Positions 1 to 10,275 of a stretch of 27,408 bases of DNA are shown in pieces. The stretch spans positions 1 through 27,408 of the forward strand of contig JBNGIS010016281.1 of NCBI GenBank assembly GCA_049999725.1, written 5' to 3'. This DNA is from Haplomitrium mnioides (taxonomy: Eukaryota > Marchantiophyta > Haplomitriopsida > Calobryales). The stretch's first letter is position 1. Every line of letters begins with the position of its first letter. The notes below the pieces were generated by a model that did no database searches, was not told where the DNA came from, and saw nothing but the letters and a program-made list of their open reading frames with translations. The position numbers and the translations under genes were made by a program.

Positions 1-1465
1 TTTCCAAGATGTATACATCTATCTTTGCCTTCTTGGCCCTTTTAAGATGTGTAAGTCAATAGTTTTGGCTTTGTAGCCCTTCCAAGATGTATACATCTAT
101 TCTTGCCTCCTTGGCCTTTCAAGATGTGCAAGTCTATAGTTTGACTTAGTGGCCTTTCCATGATGTGCACATCTATCTTTGCCTTCTTAACCCTTTCAAG
201 GTATATAAGTCAATAGTTTTGACCTTGTAACCCCTCCAAGATGTATACATCTATTCTTGCCTCCTTGGCTTTTCAAGATGTGTAAGTCCATAGTTTGAGT
301 AAGTTGCTCTTCCATGATGTATACATCTATCCTTGTCTTTTGAGCCCTTTAATCCATCCTTGCTTTCTTGGCCCTTCAATCCATCCATTTTTCTTGGCAC
401 TTTCAAGATGTGTAAGTCCATAGTTTGACTTGGTGGCATTTCCAAGATGTATACATCTATCTTTGCCTTCTAGACCCTTTCAAGATTTCTAGGTCAATAG
501 TTTTCCTTAGTGGCTTTTCCAAGATATATACATTTATGTTTGCCTTCTTGGCCTTTCAAGAAACGTAAGTCCATAGTTTGCCTTAGTGGCACTTCCACTA
601 TGTATGCATCTATCCATGCCTTCTTGGTCTTTCAAGATGTGTAAGTTGATAATTTGTCTTAATAGCCCTTCAAAGATGTATAGATCTATCCTTGACATCT
701 TGACCCTTCAATCTATCCTTGATTTCAAGATGCTGTTTCAAGATGTATACATCTGTCTTTGCCTTAATTGGCACTTTCCAGACTTGTAAGTTAATAGTAA
801 CTATTGACTTGTTGTTTCAAGATATATAAATCTATCTTTGCCTTAATTGGCACTTTCAAGCCTTGTAAGTCAATAGTAACTATTGAACTATTGACTTGTT
901 GTTTCAAGATGTATACAACTATCTTTGCCTTAATTGGCACTTTCAAGACTTGTATGTCAATAGTAACTATTGACTTATTGTTTCAAGATGTATACATCTA
1001 TCTTTGCCTTAATTGGCACTTTCAACCCTTGTAAGTCAATAGCAAGATGTATACATCTATCTTTGGCTTAATTGGCACTTTCAACCCTTGTAAGTCAATA
1101 GCAAGATGTATACATCTATCTTTGCCTTAATTGGCACTTTCAACCCTTGTAAGTTAATAGTTATGGCACTTTCAACCCTTGTAAGTTAATTGTAACTATT
1201 GACTTTGTAGGCCGTCTAAGATGTATATATCTATTATCCAAAGTTGGACTTGGTGGCCCTTCAATCCATCTTTCCTTCTTGATACTTTCAAAATATATAA
1301 GGTCCATAATTTGCTTTTCGATTCATTCTTAGATGTATAATTTCCTAGAGGTATGCATCCATCCTACTCCTTGCCAAACTGGCCTTTGAAGATGCATAAG
1401 TGCGTACTTTGTCTTAGATGGCCCTTCCAGGATGTATACTCCCGTGCTTGCCTTTTTAGCCGATG
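1..1465. repeat. Degenerate tandem-repeat array (about 76-79 bp unit, 59-bp derivative)
   Basis: The motif AAGATGTATACATCTAT recurs throughout. In the left part, unit starts at 4, 82, 158, 236 and 312 give spacings of 78, 76, 78 and 76 bp, followed by an irregular stretch. Between 739 and 1160 the units are much more alike: 739-817 (79 bp), 818-904 (87 bp, with an 8-bp internal duplication), 905-983 (79 bp), then three near-identical 59-bp units at 984, 1043 and 1102. Each older unit is itself two related halves of about 39 bp (AAGATGTATACATC... and AAGATGTGTAAGTC...). Decayed units continue to about 1465. Open frames across the block are short, occur on both strands and match no family, so I read it as a minisatellite or short satellite block and not as coding sequence. 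Confidence 0.9.
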
Positions 1466-2279
1466 GTACAGTTCCAAGATCCATAAGCAATAGGTGGTGA
1501 AAAATCCATCCCCTAAAGTTCTCTTTCTCTTTTGTAAAGTAGATCGGCATTCTGTTCATGGTTCTTCACAGCTCAAATTCATACTCAGGTTGCTTGTAAT
1601 GTGAGGTTGACGTCCACGTTCTCCCAGCGAAGAAACTCTTCTCCATTCAGTTTGAATTGCTTGAAGACTTTTGCGTTGGATATGATCGATGAGTTGTGAG
1701 TTGCACGCAGAAGGCTAAGAGACAGTTTATCAATTTTGGGTTGCTGCATCTAACTTCTGCCCTCCTTTGGGAAACAACATATTTATGTACGGGCACATTT
1801 GAAACTTACCGTCCTTTCCTTTTTCCTACATTTTGTTCCTTTCCACCTCGACTGTTCGGGTTCTCCTATTTCTCGATCTCAACATCAAATCTCTTGAATG
1901 ATCTGAACCACTTGAAAAGGTTCGATCCATGGTTAGCTCTCTGCAACATGAAATAGCTTGTCCTTGAATTGTCAATTTGAAGCTTTCTTAACAACTGCAA
2001 GACGCAAACTACTGAACGTGTGAACGTTGCTGATTACCGAGTCGAACTGCTATCTGGTATAAATGTGGCTAAACTGCTATGTGTTTTTCAGAAACCGACA
2101 TTCTAATTCTTGGTTTCAACATTCTAATCGGAGATTCATATCATCGCCAAATTTTATCTTGTCGGATTCCATGTTTGAATTCTATTGAATTTCATGCCAC
2201 TGTCCTCCACAATGTGTCCTCGTTGGACCATTACCACACGCAAGAAAACAAACTGAGCCCCACTGGCAGGCCTAGAGAT
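1466..2279. other. Spacer without a recognisable gene
   Basis: This is ordinary AT-rich spacer between the tandem array and the 3' end of the phytocyanin gene. Short open frames exist on the plus strand (for example 1696-1956 and 2079-2330), but none shows a recognisable domain. The right end should contain the 3' UTR of the minus-strand phytocyanin, though I cannot identify its polyadenylation site. Confidence 0.5.
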
Positions 2280-3377
2280 CTACAAGAATTTGAAAAGAAC
2301 ACAGCTGAGGAGAAGACTAGCGTAGACTAGACCCAAGAGACACTGCGAAGACCGAAACGATGCTGCACCACCCGCAGGCGATGATGGACCCTCTGATTGT
2401 ATACTAGCAGAAGGGCTTGCAGCACCATACGGAATAAGTCCTCCGGCGGATTCCGTAGGGTTTGGTTCATCAGTTGCCGGCAGCACATGGAGTTCCAGTT
2501 TTTCATCTTGTTTGCAGTGTCCTGGAAATCCACAAATGAAATAGTAGCTGCCTTCCTTGATAAGCTCGAACATAGTCTCTCCACTGGCGTCTGTAAGTAT
2601 CGGGCTAGTCGATAGGCACTTTTCATAGTCTGCTTGATTCACGCGTAAAACATTGTGCGATCCCATCGGATACAGAAAGACTGGATCCACCCATCACGTG
2701 GAAAATTTCAGATGATTAAATTCATATTTCTACTAACATTTAATACACGTTTGCTTTCGCATTGGCACATTCCGCAGGGGTTCAGAAAGCAGAAAGAGTA
2801 AACGATGCGTACATTATTGGGATATAGGCTATCTGAATTTGCAGTTATTGAAGGGCAATCGATTTCGCATGTTTTCCGTAGAGGCTGTAGAGCCTACGGT
2901 GGAATTTCTTAAGGATCTTCGAACGAAAATCTGGAGGTGGGTTGCAGGATGCAAGGTTTTCGAAGAGGCTGCTAACTCTATCATAGACCACTTCTGAAAT
3001 TTTTACATGTGCAATGAAATGCAATGAAAACAGTAGTAGTAAGATTCTACAGACACTTCCAAAAGTTCATATGGAGTTGGACTTCTGCTGGATGGTTTCA
3101 TGCTGATAATGCTTGCTTTGTGGATCAGATGCACTAATGTGTTGTGTTATATATACTAGATTCGGTGACGGACGAAAAGCACCAATTTTGCAGCCTTACC
3201 GAGAGTGTCACCAGCATGAAATGTGTACTGAGATGCCCAATCGGTGTAATTTACATTCGTTGTCCAGCCTCCACCATCACCAACGTTAAACTCTTCTGCT
3301 ACCGCGCACCCACAAAGGCTCAAGGCACCGAAAATGAAAAGTAGCACCGTCGTTCTTCGTCCTTGCATTCTTCCCAT
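2280..3377 (-). CDS. Phytocyanin (uclacyanin/early-nodulin-like), GPI-anchored blue-copper protein
   Basis: Two exons on the minus strand: 3377-3200 and 2680-2280 (stop TAG), with an intron at 3199-2681 (GTAAGG...CCAG). The spliced product is 192 aa. Residues 1-27 form a signal peptide ending CAVA, and a plastocyanin-like domain spans about 28-126. The join restores the family motif GDTLVFLYPMGSHNVL across the intron. Equatorial copper ligands His68, Cys109 and His114 are present, and Cys81/Cys115 fit the conserved disulphide. The axial position (five residues after His114) is Glu119, not the usual Met or Gln. Asn43 is a likely N-glycosylation site (NYT). Residues 127-168 are Pro/Ser/Ala/Gly-rich and arabinogalactan-like, and residues 173-192 form a hydrophobic tail typical of a GPI-anchor signal. 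Family members are plasma-membrane or apoplastic proteins thought to act in electron transfer or cell-wall processes; the specific role here is unknown. The intron position in the copper-site loop is usual for plant phytocyanins. Confidence 0.93.
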
Positions 3378-4334
3378 TGCACGGTCCCAACTCGAACACT
3401 GTTAAGGTCCTCCTACTTTCTCTACTGGCTGAAGAAAAGGTCCACAGGGTAACATGCAATCAGTTGTACATGCTCTACCACGTCGCTTCTAGCCAGCACA
3501 ATTTCCCGAACCATCACAAAGTCCCGAGTTTGACGACAAACCTCTCGAAATTCCTGCTTCCACGCTGTAATCTATAACTGTACTACTACAAGCCAATTTT
3601 TCGAAAACCGTTGAGGCGAAAACCGTTAGAGCTCTGGCTACAAACCTACTTCCCAGGCTCAATTCAACGGTTGCCATGTTCTGTACCAAAACGGCAGGTA
3701 AAAAATATTTCTCTTGACCGTTTCCAAACTGCACCGACCAAGAGGCTCGAAAGGAGGAAGCCCAAGAGTATTAGCTCAAGAAGGAAAATGGGGCCATCTC
3801 ATAGGTTAAAAACCTAGCTAGCTCCGTGCCTAACTCAAGACCTTCGCTTACCACAAATGTCACGACCTTCTACAGCGAGGTCTGAGACAATAGCGAGGCC
3901 ACGAGTATGAGCTGAACCGGAAGGAAAATTTCTTGCGTTTCAAACCCAGCTAGTTCCTTACCAAATCTGAAGGATTTTGCTTACCATAATTTCACGACAT
4001 TCCACAGCGAGGTCGCACACACGGATAAACTAATTGTTGAAGCTAGTGACCATGCAATGTAAAATAACCAGTGTTCGATCTTTTAATACCAACGGCTCAG
4101 CACAGAGTGAAAAACGATAATGATCGACGAGTTAAAATAGCGCACCCAAATTTCAGTTTCCTTTTGAGTAGCCCATGTTCAGGAACCACAGGTCTTTCTT
4201 TTCTGCCAAAATTTGTTCAAGTGCATGTCTAATTGAGAATGCCAGCTTCTACCTTTGTTGGACCCATGCTTGATTCAAGATACAATCTGTGAACTACACT
4301 GCTTGTCGCTTCCTAAATACCTGTTTTTCTGTTG
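3378..4334. other. Intergenic spacer between two minus-strand genes
   Basis: This is the 5' flank of the phytocyanin and the 3' flank of the carboxypeptidase gene. No convincing coding frame was found; open frames at 3489-3734 (-) and 3611-3817 (+) overlap on opposite strands and resemble no family. The phytocyanin promoter must lie here, but no TATA box stands out clearly enough to call. The only structure seen is the diverged tandem duplication listed separately. Confidence 0.5.
3750..4020. repeat. Diverged tandem duplication, period about 135-140 bp
   Basis: Two neighbouring stretches align over most of their length. AAGGAAAAT at 3781 recurs at 3921, CCTAGCTAGCTCC near 3813 recurs as CCCAGCTAGTTCC near 3945, and TTCACGACATTCCACAGCGAGG near 3991 matches a diverged form near 3859. 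The spacing drifts between about 133 and 140 bp through small indels, so the duplication is old. A weaker third copy may lie near 3640. Confidence 0.6.
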
Positions 4335-7300
4335 CTAAGACTTGCTGCTCGAATTGAAAGGTAGAGGTAACCCCGAGATGAAGTGCTCAAAGAGAATTAG
4401 AGAGCGTGCAGGTTGTGCGTAAGGAACCATATGGGCCGCTCCTCTTACAGTGGCAAATGTCAGATTTCCTGCAGAATATGTCCATCCGGCAACCTGCAGC
4501 GTGCTTGTCAATGTAAGATTTTACAGTACGATCAGGTGAGAAGGAAATTATGAACAAAATCAAAGACTGGATCGGAAACAACAAACACCTGGCCGTTTTG
4601 ATACCAAGCTGAATAATTTACTGTGATTTTCAGTGACAGATTCTCAATAATGGTGTCAACATTCTGTCGTGTTCCAATTAATGGCACCACCTGATCTGCA
4701 TCTCCACTGTTCACGTTTCAAAGATGTGAGAAAACCATTCATGCGTGCAAGCAAGGACACATTATGTCGCCAACTGATGGATCGACAAGTGCTTAATGCA
4801 ACAGCCCGAGTATGACCAGGGAATGGATGAAATGTTAGACCTGATTTCTCATGAAAGCACTTCTTTACTTTCTAGGAAATCCAAGCATCAATTACAACGT
4901 TAATTCACGAGGAAATTTCAGCTAACTTACTAAGATAATTTGAAGCTTTACAAACTTTCCACACGGAAGAGGGGCACTAGGAAACTTCCGACAAGGACCA
5001 AAGCAAGAAATAAACCCAAAGTGGTGGTTTGATCGAACCCTGGAGACTAAGAAACGTTCGACTTGAAACAACAGATGAAAAAACTTGCAAGAAGGTGGAG
5101 TCTCTTGACTTAGCAGAAACAAATACAAAACGGCAAAACCTATTTGAAAGGGCCAGAAAATACATTACCTGTATATCCAAACACGAAGCCCACTCGCCAC
5201 AAGGTTTGAGATCACTGGAATAACATCGATTTCAAGTTGATGACCATCATACTGCAAAACCCTGTGAAACAATTCATTGTCTTTGTTATTTGAAACTAAC
5301 CATAATAAAGAAGTGAACAAGCAACTCGAGCAACATTACTTAACCACCACACAGAATTTGCTCAGTTCTAAGCATATGAGGTACCCTAGTTCCTTACCTC
5401 GGACCACAAGAAAAGTGCATAGGAATGGTTGAGAAAAGAAACCCTTACACAATAGATATCATTGTAGATCTTTAGCTTGGATTATGTGGTGGATCTGGAA
5501 CATCAGATGGCAAGAGCTTGATTTAAGTTATAGTCACTTTTAGAGTGACTGGTCAGAAGGTTGAAGGAATTGTGTTCAGCTTCGCATTTACACCTCACCA
5601 CCACACGAGTCTTGATTTGTCTGAGTCTCTTCCATGTCATGCGAATTTCGTTTTAGTTTAAGACATGAGATTAGACATAAAGAAACTTAGCTGTACGACC
5701 ATTTACTCCCACAGACCAGCATGGTTGTGGATTACTTTCTTTGATGTTTTTGAAAGTGATATGAGACAGGAATCAGCATTCTTCGTCAGACGAACCACTA
5801 GAGTGATTTTGGTGAACAATAAGAGTTCTCACTACAATCTCTACCATGAAAAGAAACTTTGCTTTAAACAGGTGCCAATACACAGACTAGTTGAAAGCCT
5901 AGTATTAAAAACAAAGCAGAAGGGGCATCAACCGCTTACATGGATACAATTGTGCAGATAAGGGTGGATGTCAAAAGCCACAGGAACACCATAAGGTGGT
6001 CTCTTCAACGAGGGTTGGATATAGCCACACATACATATTAATGACTTTCCATACGTTAGGAAAAATGTTTGAAATGTGGTAAAAATAGCTGGAAGATGCC
6101 GTTCTATCCTAAAAAACTGGTGTGGCACACGTTTAGCCTGCATCACGAACATGGAAGTTACGTCAACTGGGGGTGTTAGGATGGGCAACCCAGTCAAGGA
6201 TACGGACTAGTTACGCTCGGGACTGGTTTGAATCTTCTGTACTATGACGCTAGCCTTATGTATAACAGGCCCGTGTTGAATTGCTAGAAAATTCTTATGT
6301 CCATGCTGGTGTTATCTTTATTTTAAAAGATGCATTGATTTACATCTATAAAATTTGTGCCAGATTTGTGGACTCTGGTTTGGTCTTGATGCTCAGATTT
6401 TCTAAAGTTCCACAACCAATCTTGTTGCTGGGAACCTAATATCCATGCTGGTGTACATTAGTGCAGTAGCATGTCCTGAAGGGATTCGGATTTAGCACTT
6501 CCTCTTAAGGAATTGTTGGCAACACTAATTGACTGTTAGTTTTTCTGTTTTCTCCCTTCGTGCTTTACATGAGCTCGCTGCGCCATGCAATCTATATTGT
6601 CCCATGACGCTCTTGGGGTCGGTGAACGTACAATAAAAGTCAATTGTACATTGTCTTTTTCTGGTTTGTTTCTACTGAAGGTGCTGTTGGCTATCTCATG
6701 TCTCCAATTAGCCTGATACCTGTTGAGGTTATCAGACTCTGGTTCAGCCAGTACTATAATTGACACGGGCAGACTTCATTGCAGTGATTGGGTGATGCCA
6801 GAAAATTTGGATTTGTGCGATGGACTGAAGCAGTCCCTAGGGTGTAAGGCGCTTGCCATGAGTGTAGTAGAGGAAAGACCTTTCTCCTCCGCACAAATAA
6901 ACACACAAGAATAGCTAGGTACAACGAGTGGAAGTTAACAGCTCTTTATTTTGGAGTTTCTACCAAAGTCAGTGGCAGGCAGCATCTAATTGTGTTCAAG
7001 CATTCTGAGAATGTTGCAACTCTCGATTCCTTGAGATACTGTTTGCCATCTACTTTGGGTCATGCCTGAGTTTGTCGCAGTTATTCCCAGGAAAGGGAAA
7101 ACGAAAATTCAGCACGAGTAGGCCATCAGGGGCAACTGTCACAAACGATGATGTCGAATGGTCAGAAACCTCAGCGTTGGGAAATATATTTGAAAGGCAT
7201 CTAGGCTTACTGTTTTACTAGAGGGACTTCCATCTGGTTGCCATTAAATGTCTGCAGGATTTACTTTCACATTTTAGAACTTTTTTGTTCATCAACTGTA

Positions 7301-9645
7301 TTGTATTTTACGGAATTCCCTTCTCAGGGTATAGTCAACTTCTCCCCAATATCCAACTACTCTAGCAGTAAATGAAGAATTCAAGCTCAACAGTGAGTGT
7401 TCTGAAAAGATGGACATACCCGCTGCATTGACTGTAAGAATACGGAAGTGACGTTGCATTCGCATGCAGTGCATTCTGGACCTCAGGCAAGTTGAGATAG
7501 TTCGTCATCTCATAATCAATGCACACGTCAACGCCTATGCTCTTCCGTCGCAACTGTTCACGGTGCCATAAAACTGTAAAATGTTAGGCACATTTACCAT
7601 TGAGGAAAAATATTACAATATGAACAATAATATGGCGTGTGCCTGGTGAGCTCAAAGATACTCCTAATCTTACCACAAATTCCCTCTCTAGTAATCCACG
7701 CCCCCTACATTGATGAGCATAAACTGGGCATGCCTAAGAGGGTACGAGAGCTTACCTTGCTGTGCAATGACAGTTCCTGCTCGACGATAGCTGGCAAACA
7801 TACATCCAGTAGAACATCATATGGGTTGATGTAATTACCCTCCTGTGTATAACTGTCATCAAGAGCGTTATTGCAAGACGAATCCTGATTGTGATCGCCA
7901 CCATAATCATAATCAGGAAAATTACAAGATGTTGTTATGGTCGAATATGTAGAATCCGAAAGGAGTCCATGCGACCACAGGTAATCATATGTTGCTGCTG
8001 TGTCAACCTGGAATCGTATTAAAGGATTCCCGATCTGTAGCAGTTCACAACAAAGAAATGAGATGCAAGCACCAAAACTTCGTTCAAAGCCTACTTAGAT
8101 TGTTGCACTCAAGACGTTAAAAAATGTTTCTCCAAACTCTGCCTTGCTACTCACTGCAATTCCTTTGAGATTGAACACAAAGCTTGAGACTTTGTTGTGT
8201 TCCAATACAAGTGCAGCCAGCTGGGGGACGTAGTGCCCTGCCAAGTAACAAAGTTTAATCAGAGCAGTTCTCTGGGCTACCACAAATGTGACGGAAAAGG
8301 GGTTAAGAACACCGACCAACCGTCACGAAATCGAGTCCATAGTACGATAGAACCGTATTTCACTACCTGGCCTTGAACTGACAACAAAATAATGCACTTG
8401 CACTGTTTAATACCTGCATAGCTCTCTCCTGTGAGATACAAATCTCGCTTCGCATATTCGGGAAACTTCTTAAACCAATTCAAAAGAAACTTGAGATTCT
8501 CCTCAGCTGCAGGCACGATACAGAGGTATAACCACGAGGGTAAATAGGAAAAAGAAAACAAGCACCAAGTACTAGCTGCATCACAACATCTACCCCTTCC
8601 TTGCGAGTGACGGTGCAAGGAATAGTCGTCATCCCCACAATAATAACAAGCACGAGCAAGACGTATGCACGAATGCTTTCTCAATGATCGGGCAGTTGAC
8701 GATATAAATTTTTTTTTTAAGTATACGATTGTGTACTGATTTAGGGGACAGAAGATGAAGAACAAACCGGTCTTCTCGTCCGTTCCATTCAAGTAGTCAG
8801 CGGTGCTGTTTGAGTACGACCACCCCACTCCAGTGGGAGACTCCAAGAACAAGGCATTCGCAACTAAATGTGAAAATTGTCGTTCAGAGAACCCCAAAAC
8901 AGAAAACAATCAGCATTGTTGCCGTCAGCCAACTTAGCGGAAATGTGCAAGAAACCATTGATGCAGAGTTCAAAAGGTATCGTGCACCGTGATGTAGGCC
9001 TGACATAGCACGGTACTAGAAAATCAAAATCATTTGGGCTCTGTCTTAGTGTCACCTTTGTTCCACGAATGTGAGTTTTTCTCCACGCCGGTTCCATAGG
9101 CGTCGGGGAGAAATGGGCCTAGTTCTGTAAATGCTCCCCCCGCAACGGACGAACATCCTGGACCTGCGGAAGAAAACAACTGTCAAGAGATTCCAAAACT
9201 CTATAAATAATTCTTGTGACCTTGGATTATTCGGACAATTCGATAGTGCTTATTTGGACTTTACTTCGTTTAGAATGTCGAAAATGTACTCTGTCGGAGA
9301 CCGACACATATTGCACGACAGATGTGCGAGGTTTGTATTGGATGAATCATCAAGTAAGCAGTCGTCACTCCTCACTGTCAGGATGCGCAGATACTGACCA
9401 CCGTTGAGCCAGAGAAACAGAGGTTTCGTCTGTGGATCCTCCTCAGCTTCAGCGAAGTAGTAGAAGAATGCCTGGCCTTTGCTTTCGTTTATCGTAATGT
9501 ACCCAGCGTACTGCTTGAAACTCACTACTGGTTGCCCTGGCAACGCCTTCACCAAATGATCAACAGGAGCAGCCTGCAATAATACGGGTAGTAGCGCCAA
9601 TGTAACCCATGGTGCACCAATTAGTCTCTCGCACACCTTACCCAT
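4335..9645 (-). CDS. SCPL: Serine carboxypeptidase-like protein (peptidase family S10), ten exons
   Basis: Exons on the minus strand: 9645-9399, 9163-9056, 8863-8768, 8506-8414, 8237-8155, 8034-7756, 7553-7420, 5261-5169, 4706-4589, 4493-4335 (stop TAG). All junctions are GT/AG and phases agree, giving 1410 nt and 469 aa, a normal length for plant SCPLs. ATG at 9645 is preceded in frame by a stop. Residues 1 to about 26 are a signal peptide. Substrate-binding motif NGGPGCSS is at 81-88 and [13 protein letters not shown] at 125-137. The nucleophile is Ser179 in GESYAG, with Asp382 in SGDADQVVP and His438 in [11 protein letters not shown], so the triad is complete. Cysteines at 86, 246, 263, 288, 313 and 345 fit the family's disulphides. 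Resemblance in [15 protein letters not shown] and GVDVC suggests the class II SCPL42-45-like group (inference). It is expected to be secreted or vacuolar, acting as a carboxypeptidase or, as in some SCPLs, an acyltransferase; the substrate is unknown. Confidence 0.96.
5262..7419 (-). other. Long intron (2158 bp) of the carboxypeptidase gene
   Basis: The flanking exons join in phase: exon 7 ends in GG and exon 8 starts with G, rebuilding the CSGV motif. The donor reads GTATGT and the acceptor TTTCACAG. The other introns of the gene are only 95-462 bp, so this one is an outlier. It contains short open frames on both strands (for example 5665-5961 and 5928-6197), none recognisable. The phrase TCCATGCTGGTGT occurs twice about 140 bp apart (near 6300 and 6443). 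No transposon termini were identified. Confidence 0.8.
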
Positions 9646-9795
9646 TTAGTTTTTCTTACAGATTCAGTGCAGCAGGCGTGTAAATTCTTCTAGAATCACG
9701 TCCTGCACAGACGCACCAGCAATCAACATCCTGAATAGCTTTCAAATGGGCAAGGTTACATTTGCAGTTCCTTTTACAGTGACCTGAAACGCCAG

Positions 9796-9934
9796 AGCGA
9801 CCACCGACATCTCCAACTGAATAGCGAAGAAATCACGGAGGAGCACCCATGCAGTCGGTGAAAATTCGAAACATATCGAAGCGAATAAGCAAACAGGAAA
9901 CGTACGAAACAAGAATACAGCCACACACACACAC

Positions 9935-9973
<39 letters not shown>

Positions 9974-9986
9974 GCAAAGAGAGAAG

Positions 9987-10028
<42 letters not shown>

Positions 10029-10275
10029 GTCTGTCTCTCTCTCTCCGACCGCCGAAATCTCTCTCTTTCTCTCTCTCTCTGTCTGTCTCTCTCTCTCCGA
10101 CCGCCGAAATCTCCAACAGAATAGCGAAGAAATCACGGAGCAGCACCCATGCAGGCGGTGCGAATTTGAAACATATCCAAACGTATAAGCAAACAAGAAC
10201 CGTACGAAAGAGCCACCCACCCACACTCACTCTCTCTCTCTCTCTCTCTCTCTCTGTGTTTGCAACGAGACAATT
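9796..10275. repeat. CT/GA and CA microsatellites inside a 300-bp-period direct duplication
   Basis: The phrase AATAGCGAAGAAATCACGGAG begins exactly 300 bp apart in two copies (near 9820 and 10120). Each copy continues through GCACCCATGCAG and AAACATATC into a CA/CCACC tract and then a CT tract ending in TTTGCAA. A second nested repeat of 52 bp (GTCTGTCTCTCTCTCTCCGA at 10029 and 10081) lies between them. Read on the strand of the downstream carboxypeptidase gene, the tracts are (GA)n, about 300-600 bp upstream of its start codon. The long minus-strand open frame over this block is a by-product of the GA repeats. Confidence 0.9.

Noticed and set aside
739-1160. CRISPR-like regular array
   Set aside because: The whole unit is repeated, with no conserved-repeat/variable-spacer alternation, and the context is a plant nuclear genome.
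2327-2626. Alternative minus-strand frame overlapping phytocyanin exon 2
   Set aside because: It is a shadow of the real exon, which carries the conserved copper-site residues in another frame.
3378-3620. TATA/CCAAT-like elements upstream of the phytocyanin gene
   Set aside because: Only weak matches at uncertain distances, with no known transcription start; not strong enough to call.
5928-6197. 89-codon minus-strand open frame in the long SCPL intron
   Set aside because: It resembles no family I know, it lies inside an intron whose flanking exons join perfectly, and it has no partner exons.
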